DNA from: Rhizobium sp. SSA_523
GTDB lineage: Bacteria > Pseudomonadota > Alphaproteobacteria > Rhizobiales > Rhizobiaceae
DNA length: 64,000 nt
Direction of reading: 5' to 3'
Assembly: GCF_030435705.1 (NCBI RefSeq)
Contig: NZ_CP129382.1
Span: forward strand, 1-64,000
Each line of letters opens with the position of its first letter. Within the stretch, counting starts at the first letter, position 1. This document shows, piece by piece, positions 16,812-25,791 of this stretch. Position numbers and translations under genes: made by a program. The notes beneath the pieces are model-generated. The model ran no database searches. It saw only the letters and a program-made list of their open reading frames with translations, and had not been told where the DNA came from.

Positions 16812-18983
16812 TCAGCGGCGTGCGGGCGGCAGTTTCAGGATCTGCCCCGGCTGCAGCCGGTTGGGATTGCGCTTCAGATCGGGGTTGAGTTCGATGATCT
16901 CCGGTGCCCGGTCGCCGTCGCCCAGCTGATCATGGGCGATCTTCCACAGGGTGTCGCCGCCATTGACCGTATAGTCCAGCAGGTCTGCGGCCGCCGCCGG
17001 CTTGTCGGCTCCCTTGGCCGTTGCGGCATCCGGCGCCGCTTGTCCCGCACCGGCACTGGCACCGGCGCCTGCACCGGCACTGGCACCTGCACCTGCACCG
17101 GCACCGGCCATGGCGGTGCTGACCGGAGGCGTCGGCGCTTCGGCCAAACCGTCGCGCAGCTTCTGCTCGATCTTCGGGATTTCGGTCAGTTCCGGCTTCA
17201 TCGACAGCGCCCGCTGCCACTGGAAGCCGGCCTCCAGCCGGCGCCCGACGCGCCAATAGGCATCGCCCAGGTGATCATTGATGGTCGCATCGCCGGCGCG
17301 CAGTTGTGCCGCACGCTCCAGTTCTTCCACCGCCTCTGCATAGCGGCCAAGCCGGTAATAGGCCCAGCCCAGCGAATCGACGATATAGCCGTCATCGGGC
17401 CGCAATTCGACGGCCTTGCGGATCATCTCCAGGCCCTCGTCGAGATTGCGGTTCATATCCACCCAGGAATAACCGAGATAGTTCAGAACCTGCGGCTGGT
17501 CCGGATTGAGCTCCAGCGCCTTGCGGAAATTCGGCTCCGCCTTGTCCCATTCCTTCAGGCGCTCATAGGCGATGCCGCGCTGGAAGAAGACCGACCAGTC
17601 CGTCGGCCGCGGCACCGGGCCGATCGCTTCGACGGCCCGGTCATAGGTCTTCGCCATCTCCGCATAATCCTTGGCATCCGACAGCACGCTGCCATAGGCG
17701 ATATAGCTGCGGATATCGGAGGGATCGGTCTCGATCAGCGTTTTCAGATGCTCGCGCGCGGCGGCCACATCGCCCGTCTGCGCCAGGGTCAGGCCGAGCT
17801 GCAGTTCCGAAATGCGCCGCATCGGCGAATCGGCCGGCACGCGTCCGTAAAGCTCGATCGCCTGCTTGGGCATTTCCAGCTTCTCGGCAATGCCGCCAAG
17901 CAGGATCAGCGTATCGGCGCTGGTGGGGTCGAGCGCGTGGGAGATCTGCAGATAGAGCGAGACCATTTCCTCGGCACCCTGCCGGTTCAGCGCGCTGCCG
18001 ATCGAAAACAGCACGGAGGCGGCGCCCTGGGTGGCGGTGGTGATCTGCTGGTCGGGCGTCTCGCCCTTTTCGATACTGTCCCGCAGCGCCTTCAGCGGGG
18101 CGTAATTGGTGATCTGCCGCTCGGCTACGGCAATGGCATCCAGCGCCTTGCGCTTGTTGCCTTCCTTGGCCTCCAGCCGGGCGAGCGCCATGACGGCGCG
18201 CATGAAGGTATCCGGCGTCGTCGCCATGCCTTCTTCATTGGTAATGGCCGCCGTCAGCGACCGCCGGGCCGTGGCATTGTCGCCGGCAACCAGCGCCATG
18301 GCGCCCAGGTGATATTCGGTAAAGGCCTTGAACCAGTCCGGGCCCTTCAGGTTGCGGATGGAGCGAATCGCCTCCGATCCCTTGCCGGCGCCCACCTTGG
18401 CCCAGGCCGTCATCAGCACATGGGTCAGGCGGTCGAGATCGTTATTGCCCTTGTAGACGAGCACTTTTTCGGCGGCCGCATAGTCGCCCTTGCGAATGAG
18501 GTCGAGGCCGCGCACGATCGTGGTGATCCGCTCGACGGCATTGTCCTCCTTGAGGGCCTCCACCTGGGTGAGACTGCGGTCGAACTCGCCATTCATCAGC
18601 AGCGAGATCATCAGCCGCTCGCGAATGTCGACATTCGCCGGCTCGAAGCCCAGCGCCTTTTCGTAAAGGGCGATTGCGGTGGCATAGTCGTGATCGACAT
18701 CCGCCGTGCGCGCCGCCAGGAAGGCGCCGGAGAACGTGTTGACGCCATCCGGCGTGAAGACCGTCTCTTCCGTGACCGGATCATCCTCTGTGCCCGGCAT
18801 GGCTTGCGCCGCCGGATCCTCGATTACCGGCGGGTTCGGCTTGGCCGGCGCGTCCGGCAGAACGGGAGCGTCCTGCTGGGCAGGCTTGTCCTGCGCCAGA
18901 ACCGGTTGGGGCAGGGAGGAAACGAGAAGGAAAGCCCCGAATGCTGCGCCGGAGAGCAGACGAAGGGCATATTTCTGCCGCAT
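16812..18983 (-). CDS. Secreted TPR protein with a C-terminal LysM domain
   Basis: The 723-residue protein starts with a signal peptide (LRLLSGAAFGAFLLVSSLPQPVLAQ) and contains many tetratricopeptide repeats between about residues 90 and 610 (for example YATAIALYEKALGFEPANV, EWDKAEPNFRKALELNPDQP, RYAEAVEELERAAQL). An Ala-Gly linker (about 624-645) leads to a LysM module at about 670-723 (YTVNGGDTLWKIAHDQLG, LQPGQILKLP) that should bind peptidoglycan. The role is probably a periplasmic scaffold in envelope assembly. As I recall, related rhizobial TPR proteins end before the linker, so the LysM may be a lineage-specific fusion. It heads the ispE-moaB operon. Confidence 0.88.
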   Translation of the reverse strand: MRQKYALRLLSGAAFGAFLLVSSLPQPVLAQDKPAQQDAPVLPDAPAKPNPPVIEDPAAQAMPGTEDDPVTEETVFTPDGVNTFSGAFLAARTADVDHDYATAIALYEKALGFEPANVDIRERLMISLLMNGEFDRSLTQVEALKEDNAVERITTIVRGLDLIRKGDYAAAEKVLVYKGNNDLDRLTHVLMTAWAKVGAGKGSEAIRSIRNLKGPDWFKAFTEYHLGAMALVAGDNATARRSLTAAITNEEGMATTPDTFMRAVMALARLEAKEGNKRKALDAIAVAERQITNYAPLKALRDSIEKGETPDQQITTATQGAASVLFSIGSALNRQGAEEMVSLYLQISHALDPTSADTLILLGGIAEKLEMPKQAIELYGRVPADSPMRRISELQLGLTLAQTGDVAAAREHLKTLIETDPSDIRSYIAYGSVLSDAKDYAEMAKTYDRAVEAIGPVPRPTDWSVFFQRGIAYERLKEWDKAEPNFRKALELNPDQPQVLNYLGYSWVDMNRNLDEGLEMIRKAVELRPDDGYIVDSLGWAYYRLGRYAEAVEELERAAQLRAGDATINDHLGDAYWRVGRRLEAGFQWQRALSMKPELTEIPKIEQKLRDGLAEAPTPPVSTAMAGAGAGAGASAGAGAGASAGAGQAAPDAATAKGADKPAAAADLLDYTVNGGDTLWKIAHDQLGDGDRAPEIIELNPDLKRNPNRLQPGQILKLPPARR
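17047..17106. repeat. Tandem GGCACCGGCACT-type repeat encoding the Ala-Gly linker
   Basis: A degenerate 6/18-bp repeat of CACCGG, CACTGG and CACCTG units encodes the alternating Ala-Gly linker before the LysM module. Such slippage-prone DNA may vary in length between strains. Confidence 0.75.
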
Positions 18984-19128
18984 GAAGCTGTGCCTTTCAT
19001 GAAAAGCCTGTGGCGTCCTTGTGGCCGCCGAAGATCGTGCGCCGATGATTCACGACAGAATGGCTTTTTTGAAGCAGGACCGCAAGAATCGGACGGCATG
19101 GCAGAGGGCGCTTTTGGCGCCCTCACGG

Positions 19129-20151
19129 TCAGTTGACCCGCTCGATGCAGAAATCGATGACTTCCATCAGCGCCGCTTTGTGCGGGCTGGCTGGCAGGGG
19201 CGACAGGGCATCGCGCGCAATCGCGCCGTAATGTTTTGCCCGCTCGATCGTATCGGCAAGGCCGTTATAGCGCGTGATCAGCGACAGAGCCCGCTCCAGA
19301 TTGGCATCGGTGGCCTCGCCATTCTCGATCGCCTCTTTCCAGAAGCTGCGTTCCTCCGGCGAGCCGCGCCGATAGGTCAGGATGACCGGCAGCGTGATCT
19401 TGCCCTCGCGGAAATCGTCGCCGACATTCTTGCCAAGATCGGCGGCCTTGCCGCCATAATCCAGCGCATCGTCGACCAGCTGGAAGGCGAGGCCGAGATT
19501 CATGCCGTAGGAGCGCAAGGCGGAGCGGCTGGCTTTGTCGGTCTTGGCGATGATCGGCCCCACTTCCGCCGCCGCGGCGAACAACGCCGCCGTCTTGGCG
19601 CGGATGACCGACAGATAATCGTCTTCCGTCGTCTCCATGTTCTTGGCCACCGAAAGCTGCAGCACTTCGCCCTCGGCGATCACCGCTGCCGCCGAGGCCA
19701 GAACGTCGAGCGCCTCGAGCGACCCCACCTCCACCATCATCTTGAAGGCCTGGCCGAGCAGGAAATCGCCAACCAGCACGCTGGCCTGGTTGCCCCAGAT
19801 CATCCGGGCGGTCGACCGGCCGCGGCGCATGTCGCTCTCATCCACCACATCGTCGTGCAGCAGGGTGGCGGTGTGCATGAACTCAACGCTGGTGGCGAGC
19901 TTGATATGGCCTTCGCCCTGATAGCCGAACATCTGCGCCGCCGACAGCGTCAGCATCGGCCGCAGCCGCTTGCCGCCGGACGAGATCAGGTGATTGGCCA
20001 CTTCCGGAATCATCGCGACATCCGACCCGGCCTTGGAGAGGATCAGCTGGTTCACCCTTTCCATGTCCGCTTTCGTCAGGTCGACGAGCGGTTGGACGGA
20101 TGCCTGCTTGTGTTTGCCCTCTTCGAGCGGAATTACGACGCCCAATGACAT
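19129..20151 (-). CDS. ispB: Long-chain polyprenyl diphosphate synthase (octaprenyl/decaprenyl type)
   Basis: The 340-residue protein has both aspartate-rich motifs of trans-prenyl synthases: DDVVD at about 100-104 in HTATLLHDDVVDESDMRRG, and DDALD at about 227-231. Small residues before the first motif fit a long-chain product such as the ubiquinone side chain; rhizobia usually make Q10. The open frame extends far upstream, but the family start MSLGVVIPL at 20151, right after AGGAGG, is clearly the real one. It is divergent from the DUF2007 gene. Confidence 0.93.
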   Translation of the reverse strand: MSLGVVIPLEEGKHKQASVQPLVDLTKADMERVNQLILSKAGSDVAMIPEVANHLISSGGKRLRPMLTLSAAQMFGYQGEGHIKLATSVEFMHTATLLHDDVVDESDMRRGRSTARMIWGNQASVLVGDFLLGQAFKMMVEVGSLEALDVLASAAAVIAEGEVLQLSVAKNMETTEDDYLSVIRAKTAALFAAAAEVGPIIAKTDKASRSALRSYGMNLGLAFQLVDDALDYGGKAADLGKNVGDDFREGKITLPVILTYRRGSPEERSFWKEAIENGEATDANLERALSLITRYNGLADTIERAKHYGAIARDALSPLPASPHKAALMEVIDFCIERVN

Positions 20152-20251
20152 GGCCTCCTGTTCAAATATTGCGCCGGACAATAGAAAGGGGCGCACGGCG
20201 CGGCAAGTGCCAAATCCCGTCATGGACAAGAATTGAGGACCTGGAACGCAC

Positions 20252-20479
20252 ATGAAAGAATTGATCCGCACGAATAATGCGGTTGTCCTGTCCTTCGCGA
20301 CAAGCCTCCTCAAGGATTCCGGCATCCATTGTCTGGTGGCTGACCAATCGATGAGCATACTGGAAGGTTCCCTCGGGCTTCTGCCGCAAAGGCTGCTGGT
20401 GGAGAGCGAAAGGGAGGCCGAGGCACGCACGCTTTTGACGGAGGCGGGCCTTGGCGCCGAACTGAAGGCAGGCGCATGA
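20252..20479 (+). CDS. DUF2007-domain small protein
   Basis: The 75-residue protein matches the DUF2007 pattern: an N-terminal MKELIRTNNAVVLSFATSLLKDSGI segment and a C-terminal RLLVESEREAEARTLL. Members are often called putative signal-transducing proteins, but no function is established. Its stop overlaps the next start by 4 bp (ATGA at 20476), so it is translationally coupled to the methyltransferase. Confidence 0.85.
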   Translation: MKELIRTNNAVVLSFATSLLKDSGIHCLVADQSMSILEGSLGLLPQRLLVESEREAEARTLLTEAGLGAELKAGA

Positions 20480-21312
20480 CCAGCGGCGCTGATCAGCAGG
20501 CCGGTCCAGAAGACACGCTGGACGCCTTCCACCGCGGCCGTTTCCATCTGCTGCAGCCGAAACGCGGCGGGCATCGCGCCGGCATGGATGCCATGATGCT
20601 GGCCGCACTGGTGGCCGCCGACGATCCCGCTGACGATCGCGCCGACGATCCCTTCCCTGGCGGCCGGCTGCGCATTGCCGATCTGGGAGCGGGTGCCGGA
20701 GCCGCCGGCCTGGGTGTTGCCGCCCGGATCGAAAGCGCCGAGGTGACCCTGGTCGAGCGCTCGGCGCTGATGGCCGAATTTGCCCGGCGCACGCTTTTTC
20801 TGCCGCAGAATGCCGCCCTTGCCGGCCGGGTCTCGGTGGTGGAGGCGGATGTGACGCTGCGCGGCGCGGCGCGCCAGGCGGCCGGGCTGCCGGACGATCA
20901 CTTCCACCACGTGATCATGAACCCGCCCTTCAATGACGGGCGCGACCGGCAGACGCCGGATCGCCTGAAGGCGGAGGCCCATGCCATGACGGAGGATCTG
21001 TTGGAGGCCTGGATCCGCACCGCCGGAGCGATCATGGTTCCGGGCGGCCAGCTGTCGCTGATCGCCCGGCCAAGCTCGGTTGCCGAAATCATCGCAGCCT
21101 GCGGCCGGCGCTTCGGCGGGATCGAACTGACGGCGCTTCATCCAAGGCCGGGCGAGGATGCGATCCGCCTGCTCGTCACCGCGATCAAGGGCTCGCGCGC
21201 CCGTCTCGTCCTCAGGGCGCCGCTCTTCATGCATGACAGCGAGGGCCATGCCTTTACCCCTTTGGTCGACGATCTGAACAATGGCCGGCAGGCCTATCGC
21301 CGCCGCCGCTGA
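20476..21312 (+). CDS. N6-adenine-type methyltransferase, TrmN6/YfiC-like
   Basis: The 278-residue protein has a Rossmann methyltransferase core: SAM motif I IADLGAGAGAAGLGVA (about 67-82) and the N6-adenine motif MNPPFNDGR (NPPF at about 149-152). The N-terminal GRFHLLQPKRGGHRAGMDAMML fits the YfiC/TrmN6 family, which methylates A37 of tRNA-Val. The substrate is inferred from family membership. It overlaps the DUF2007 gene by 4 bp. Confidence 0.88.
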   Translation: MTSGADQQAGPEDTLDAFHRGRFHLLQPKRGGHRAGMDAMMLAALVAADDPADDRADDPFPGGRLRIADLGAGAGAAGLGVAARIESAEVTLVERSALMAEFARRTLFLPQNAALAGRVSVVEADVTLRGAARQAAGLPDDHFHHVIMNPPFNDGRDRQTPDRLKAEAHAMTEDLLEAWIRTAGAIMVPGGQLSLIARPSSVAEIIAACGRRFGGIELTALHPRPGEDAIRLLVTAIKGSRARLVLRAPLFMHDSEGHAFTPLVDDLNNGRQAYRRRR

Positions 21313-21490
21313 GCCGGCCCGTCGCCTCCTGTCCCCGCTCCCTGCGCCGCTTTCCAGCGCCGCGTTCCTTCGCCAATGCGCTTTGTAGCGCGGATTTGAT
21401 TAGGCTTTCCTGTCGAATTTGACGGTTGAACCATTGTGCCCGCCATTCCGTTGCATACATCACAAAAAACAGATTGCAGCAGGAGACGAG

Positions 21491-22360
21491 ATGACTGGAG
21501 TTTGGACGCGCTGGATGCCTAAGCGGTTTCGCAAAGAGGGCATGGTCATTCCCGTGGTGCGCCTGCAAGGGGCGATCATGACCGGTGGCGGCCAGTTTCG
21601 CCCGGTCCTCAATCTCGCCAATGTCGCCTCCTCCCTGGAAAAGGCCTTTTCGAAGAAGGATGCGCCCCTCGTTGCCATCTCCATCAATTCGCCCGGCGGC
21701 TCGCCAGTCCAGTCCCGGCTGATCTATCAGCGCATCCGTTCCCTGGCGGAGGAGAAGAACAAGCGCGTCTTGGTCTTCGTCGAGGATGTCGCGGCCTCCG
21801 GCGGCTACATGATTGCGCTTGCCGGCGACGAGATCTTCGTCGATCCGACCTCCATCGTCGGCTCGATCGGCGTCGTCTCCGGCGGCTTCGGCTTTCCGGA
21901 ACTGCTGGCCAAGATCGGTGTAGAGCGACGCGTCTATACCGCCGGCGAGAACAAGGTGCTCCTCGATCCTTTCCAGCCGGAAAAGGAAGGCGATGTGGAA
22001 TATCTGAAGACGCTGCAGCTCGACATCCACAAGGTCTTCATCGACATGGTGAAGCTCAGGCGGGGCGACCGGCTGGCGGAGGATGCGACGATCTTTTCCG
22101 GCCTTTTCTGGACCGGGACCCGCGGTGTCGATCTCGGCCTTGTTGACGGGATCGGCGAGATGCGCGAGGTTCTGCGCCGTCGCTACGGGCCGAAGACGAG
22201 GCTGGAGCTTGTCGGCGGGGCGCGCGGCCTACTCGGACGTCGCCTGCCGGGAATTTCCCTCGCAACCGGCGCGCCTGGCGAGCATCTGGCGGCATCGGCG
22301 GCGCAGGGTCTTGCCCAGACCCTGGAAGAACGGGCATTGTGGGGCCGTTACGGTCTCTGA
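21491..22360 (+). CDS. S49-family serine protease (SppA/SohB-like)
   Basis: The 289-residue protein has the S49 motifs AISINSPGGSP, VAASGGYMIAL with nucleophile Ser at about 103, and DPTSIVGSIGV; Lys155 in AGENKVLLDPF is the probable general base. These enzymes digest signal peptides or membrane-protein fragments. No N-terminal membrane helix is obvious, so it may be peripheral. The ATG at 21491 follows AGGAG. A small anchored protein is encoded 15 bp downstream. Confidence 0.9.
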   Translation: MTGVWTRWMPKRFRKEGMVIPVVRLQGAIMTGGGQFRPVLNLANVASSLEKAFSKKDAPLVAISINSPGGSPVQSRLIYQRIRSLAEEKNKRVLVFVEDVAASGGYMIALAGDEIFVDPTSIVGSIGVVSGGFGFPELLAKIGVERRVYTAGENKVLLDPFQPEKEGDVEYLKTLQLDIHKVFIDMVKLRRGDRLAEDATIFSGLFWTGTRGVDLGLVDGIGEMREVLRRRYGPKTRLELVGGARGLLGRRLPGISLATGAPGEHLAASAAQGLAQTLEERALWGRYGL

Positions 22361-22375
22361 CGAGGTAAGATCATC

Positions 22376-22582
22376 ATGGCGCAGCTTCTGTTTCTCGCCC
22401 TTCTCATCGGCGGGGGATGGTATTTGTATCGCAAGTTCGTGGCGGATGCGGAAAAGCTTGCCCGCCTGCGGCGCCAGCAGGAGCGCGAGCGCCAGACCGG
22501 CGCGCATGGCACGCTGGTGAAGGATCCGCGAACCGGCGAATATCGGCTTCGCCGCGACGATGACCCTCCGGACGATCCGTGA
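22376..22582 (+). CDS. Small membrane-anchored protein of unknown function
   Basis: The 68-residue product has one N-terminal membrane helix (LLFLALLIGGGWYLYRKF, about 4-21) followed by a charged coiled-coil-like stretch (AEKLARLRRQQERERQ) and a polar tail with the motif LVKDPRTGEYRL. I do not recognise a family name. It lies 15 bp after the S49 protease in the same direction, with AGGTAAG upstream, and is likely co-transcribed; it might tether or regulate the protease. Confidence 0.75.
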   Translation: MAQLLFLALLIGGGWYLYRKFVADAEKLARLRRQQERERQTGAHGTLVKDPRTGEYRLRRDDDPPDDP

Positions 22583-22640
22583 GGATCATCTGACGGAGCG
22601 TGGAGCGTATCCGCGCCGTAAATGCAATAAGCTGTCAGAT

Positions 22641-22660
22641 ATTGTAAGTATTCATACAAT
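22641..22660. promoter_or_regulatory. 20-bp dyad upstream of the flagellin gene
   Basis: ATTGTA-N8-TACAAT is a perfect 6-bp-arm dyad in the AT-rich region about 90 bp before the flagellin start. It is a candidate operator for a flagellar regulator; no match to a specific known box is claimed. Confidence 0.35.
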
Positions 22661-22751
22661 AAAGTTCTGCAGCTATACATGGATTTAAGCCTTCATTAAC
22701 CATGACGCTGTTAGCGATACATCAACCTTAACGGATTGATGGGTGCGTGAG

Positions 22752-24014
22752 ATGACGTCGCTGGTCACCAACACTGCTGCCATCGCGGCTCTTGCCTCCT
22801 TGCGCATGCTGCAGGCCTCTCTCGATGAGACGCAAGATAAAGTGTCGAGCGGGCTGCGCGTGCAGGTGGCTGCCGACAACGCCGCCTTCTGGTCGATCGG
22901 CACCACCATGCGCTCCGACAGGAAGGCGCTTGGCGCGGTTGCCGATGCCATGGATATCGGCTTTGCCACCGTCGACATCGCCTATGCGGGCATGAAGGCG
23001 ACGGTGGGGCTGCTGGACGATATCAAGACGAAACTGGTGGCGGCATCGCAGCAGGGGGTCGATCGCGACAAGGTACAGAAGGAAATCGGCCAGCTGCAGG
23101 TGCAATTGCAGAGCGTCATCGAGTCGGCAAGCTTCAGCGGCCAGAACTGGTTGAAGGCGAGCGGCACCAGCGCCGATCTCTTGTCCACCGCGATCGTCTC
23201 CGGCTTTACCCGCAACCGGCAGGGCGCCGTGGAGCTTCAGAGATTTGACGTCGATCTGTCGAAGACAGTGCTGCTGAACAAGAGCGGCGGCGGTCTGCTG
23301 CAATTCGGCGATGCCGCCTTCGACACCTTCGGAGGCTTTGTCGAGGCCTATAACCGCGGTGGCTTCTTTGCCAATGGCAGCTTCACCGGTCCGTTCAAGG
23401 TCAGTGCCGGCGATAGCCTGTCCTTCAGGATGGGCGGGCCGACGCTTCCGCTGATCACCGTCACAATCGATCGCAATCTGGTCGACAGCGTGCTCGGATC
23501 GAACGCAAAGGGCACGATCTTCGGCGTGTCGGATATGGCGGCCATCGTCAACCGCGCCATCCTGAACGCCGGCGGCAGCATGGACGATGCTAAAGTCTAT
23601 GTCGCAGATGCCCGCGCCTTCACCAATGGCAGCGCAAGCGGCTTGTACGATACCTTCCAGCCCATCCAGATCGTCAATTCCGGGGTGAATGCCAAGGTTT
23701 CGGTGCTGGACATGACGATTGCCGGATCGCGCGGCTCGCTTGCAACGCAGATCGGCCAGGTCGACAGCATGATCAAGTCCACGACCATTGCCGCCGCCGA
23801 TCTCGGAGCGATCCAATCGCGGCTGAAGCAGCAGTCGGAATTCACCGCAAGCCTGATCGACGCGATCGGGACCGGCATCGGCACGCTGGTCGATGCCGAC
23901 ATGAACGAATCCGTGACGCGGCTGAAGGCCTTGCAGATCCAGCAGCAGCTCGCCGTCCAGGCCTTGTCGATCGCCAATTCCGCCAACCCGGCGCTCATCC
24001 AGCTCTTCCAGTGA
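22752..24014 (+). CDS. Flagellin
   Basis: The 420-residue protein has a flagellin N-terminal domain ([39 protein letters not shown]) and a C-terminal domain ending in [30 protein letters not shown]. The centre is the variable region. Rhizobial filaments are built from several flagellins, some encoded away from the main cluster; this gene is such an isolated copy, with no other filament gene within reach except a DUF1217 protein 20 kb away. The ATG at 22752 gives the family-typical start; an in-frame GTG at 22743 is less likely. Confidence 0.92.
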   Translation: MTSLVTNTAAIAALASLRMLQASLDETQDKVSSGLRVQVAADNAAFWSIGTTMRSDRKALGAVADAMDIGFATVDIAYAGMKATVGLLDDIKTKLVAASQQGVDRDKVQKEIGQLQVQLQSVIESASFSGQNWLKASGTSADLLSTAIVSGFTRNRQGAVELQRFDVDLSKTVLLNKSGGGLLQFGDAAFDTFGGFVEAYNRGGFFANGSFTGPFKVSAGDSLSFRMGGPTLPLITVTIDRNLVDSVLGSNAKGTIFGVSDMAAIVNRAILNAGGSMDDAKVYVADARAFTNGSASGLYDTFQPIQIVNSGVNAKVSVLDMTIAGSRGSLATQIGQVDSMIKSTTIAAADLGAIQSRLKQQSEFTASLIDAIGTGIGTLVDADMNESVTRLKALQIQQQLAVQALSIANSANPALIQLFQ

Positions 24015-24109
24015 TCCGCTCTTACACGGCTGTGCGAGAATGCTTGACCCTGCCTGCCCAGCATGGCACCAGACGGCACAGAATTCGCAATAGAAGTCCG
24101 GACAGACCC

Positions 24110-25102
24110 ATGACCACGCCTCTTGCCCCGCATATGGACCCGAAGCGCTCTTTCCAGGCGCTGATCCTGACGCTGCACAATTACTGGGCCGATAAGGGCT
24201 GCGCGGTGCTGCAGCCGTATGACATGGAAGTGGGTGCCGGTACCTTCCATCCGGCCACGACGCTGCGCGCGCTCGGCCCGAAGCCCTGGAAGGCGGCCTA
24301 TGTGCAGCCTTCGCGCCGTCCCTCCGACGGCCGTTACGGCGAAAACCCGAACCGCCTGCAGCATTATTACCAGTACCAGGTCATCCTGAAGCCCAACCCG
24401 TCCAACCTGCAGGAGCTTTATCTCGGCTCGCTTCAGGCGATCGGCCTCGACCCGCTTTTGCACGACATCCGCTTTGTCGAGGATGATTGGGAAAGCCCGA
24501 CGCTCGGCGCCTGGGGCCTTGGCTGGGAATGCTGGTGCGACGGGATGGAGGTCAGCCAGTTCACCTATTTCCAGGCGGTCTGCGGCATTGATTGCGCGCC
24601 GGTGGCCGGCGAGCTCACCTATGGGCTGGAGCGCCTGGCCATGTATGTGCAGGGCGTCGACAATGTCTACGAGCTGAACTTCAACGGCCGCGAAGGCGAG
24701 GAGAAGATCTCCTATGGCGATGTCTTCCTGCAGGCCGAGCAGGAATATTCCCGTCATAACTTCGAATATGCCAATACCGAGATGCTGCACCGTCATTTCA
24801 TCGACGCGGAAAAGGAATGCCAGGCGCTTCTGGCTGCCGGCGCGCCGGGCGATCAAGAGGCGAGTGGCGCGGAAGGCGCGACGGGGAACGGAAGAAGAGG
24901 CGACAATCAGAGCCTGCACAAATGCGTGTTCCCCGCCTATGACCAGTGCATCAAGGCATCGCACGTCTTCAACCTTCTGGATGCCCGCGGCGTGATTTCC
25001 GTGACCGAGCGGCAGAGCTATATTCTGCGCGTTCGCACATTGGCCAAGGCCTGCGGCGAAGCCTTCCTGCTGACCGATGCCGGCGGCGCCAATCTTGTGT
25101 GA
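24110..25102 (+). CDS. glyQ: Glycyl-tRNA synthetase alpha subunit
   Basis: The 330-residue protein is the class II catalytic subunit of the alpha2-beta2 enzyme: [50 protein letters not shown] and [17 protein letters not shown] are diagnostic. It makes glycyl adenylate and charges tRNA-Gly with GlyS, encoded 4.2 kb downstream with lemA, an EPSP synthase and DUF2207 in between. A polar insert of about 25 residues ([20 protein letters not shown]) precedes [18 protein letters not shown]. Confidence 0.97.
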   Translation: MTTPLAPHMDPKRSFQALILTLHNYWADKGCAVLQPYDMEVGAGTFHPATTLRALGPKPWKAAYVQPSRRPSDGRYGENPNRLQHYYQYQVILKPNPSNLQELYLGSLQAIGLDPLLHDIRFVEDDWESPTLGAWGLGWECWCDGMEVSQFTYFQAVCGIDCAPVAGELTYGLERLAMYVQGVDNVYELNFNGREGEEKISYGDVFLQAEQEYSRHNFEYANTEMLHRHFIDAEKECQALLAAGAPGDQEASGAEGATGNGRRGDNQSLHKCVFPAYDQCIKASHVFNLLDARGVISVTERQSYILRVRTLAKACGEAFLLTDAGGANLV

Positions 25103-25200
25103 GCCCTTGCCGGAGGCGCTGTTTGCGAGGCGTCGAAAGGCTCATGACAGGCGAGGTGGAGTGCAGTAGGGTGGCGCCGCTCAATTGAGGGGAAATTGCC

Positions 25201-25752
25201 ATGTATATCGCGCTCGCCGTCCTGGCGGCTCTCATCCTCTATGTCGTCTTTATCTATAACGGCCTGGTAAAGTCTCGCCAGATGGCGGAGGAGGCCTGGT
25301 CCGGCATCGACGTGCAGCTGAAGCGCCGTGCCGACCTGATCCCCAATCTGATCGAGACCGTCAAAGGCTATGCGACGCATGAGAAGTCGACGCTGGAAGA
25401 GGTTGTCGCGCTGCGCAACAAGGCGCAAGCCGTGCCGACCGGCGATGTGGCGGGTCGCGCGGTGGCCGAAGGCCTGCTCGGCCAGGCGCTCGGCCGTGTG
25501 ATCGCGCTTGCCGAAGCCTATCCGGACCTGAAGGCCAATGAGAACTTCCTCGAATTGCAGCGCTCGCTGGAAACAGTCGAGGGCGAGATCCAGATGTCGC
25601 GCCGCTATTACAATGGTGCGGCGCGCGACCTGAACGTGAAGGTGGAAAGCTTCCCCTCCAACCTGGTGGCCGGCCAGTTCGGCTTTGCCAAGAAGCCCTA
25701 TTTCGAAATTGCCAACGAGGCGGACCGTGCGGTACCGACCGTCAAGTTCTGA
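25201..25752 (+). CDS. lemA: LemA-family protein
   Basis: The 183-residue protein has an N-terminal membrane helix (ALAVLAALILYVVFIYNGL) and the LemA helical domain (AWSGIDVQLKRRADLIPNLIETVKGYA, FLELQRSLETVEGEIQMSRRYYNGA, FPSNLVAGQFGF). The molecular function is poorly understood; LemA genes often neighbour genes for DUF2207 or TPM-domain membrane proteins, as here, where a DUF2207 gene follows the next gene. Confidence 0.93.
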   Translation: MYIALAVLAALILYVVFIYNGLVKSRQMAEEAWSGIDVQLKRRADLIPNLIETVKGYATHEKSTLEEVVALRNKAQAVPTGDVAGRAVAEGLLGQALGRVIALAEAYPDLKANENFLELQRSLETVEGEIQMSRRYYNGAARDLNVKVESFPSNLVAGQFGFAKKPYFEIANEADRAVPTVKF

Positions 25753-25791
25753 GTTTTTTCAGCGCCCAGCGAGGCGCCAGCCGAGACCAAG

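Noticed and set aside
16725..19136. An 803-codon open frame on the + strand.
   Set aside because: It lies antisense over the TPR/LysM and ispE genes, has no recognisable domain, and is an artefact of GC-rich third codon positions.
19129..21249. A 706-codon reading of the polyprenyl synthase gene.
   Set aside because: The extra upstream codons lie antisense to the methyltransferase and DUF2007 genes; the family start with AGGAGG at 20151 is clear.
24011..24109. T-box or other riboswitch before glyQ.
   Set aside because: No T-box sequence, specifier-loop structure or terminator/antiterminator pair could be seen; T-boxes are also not expected in this group.
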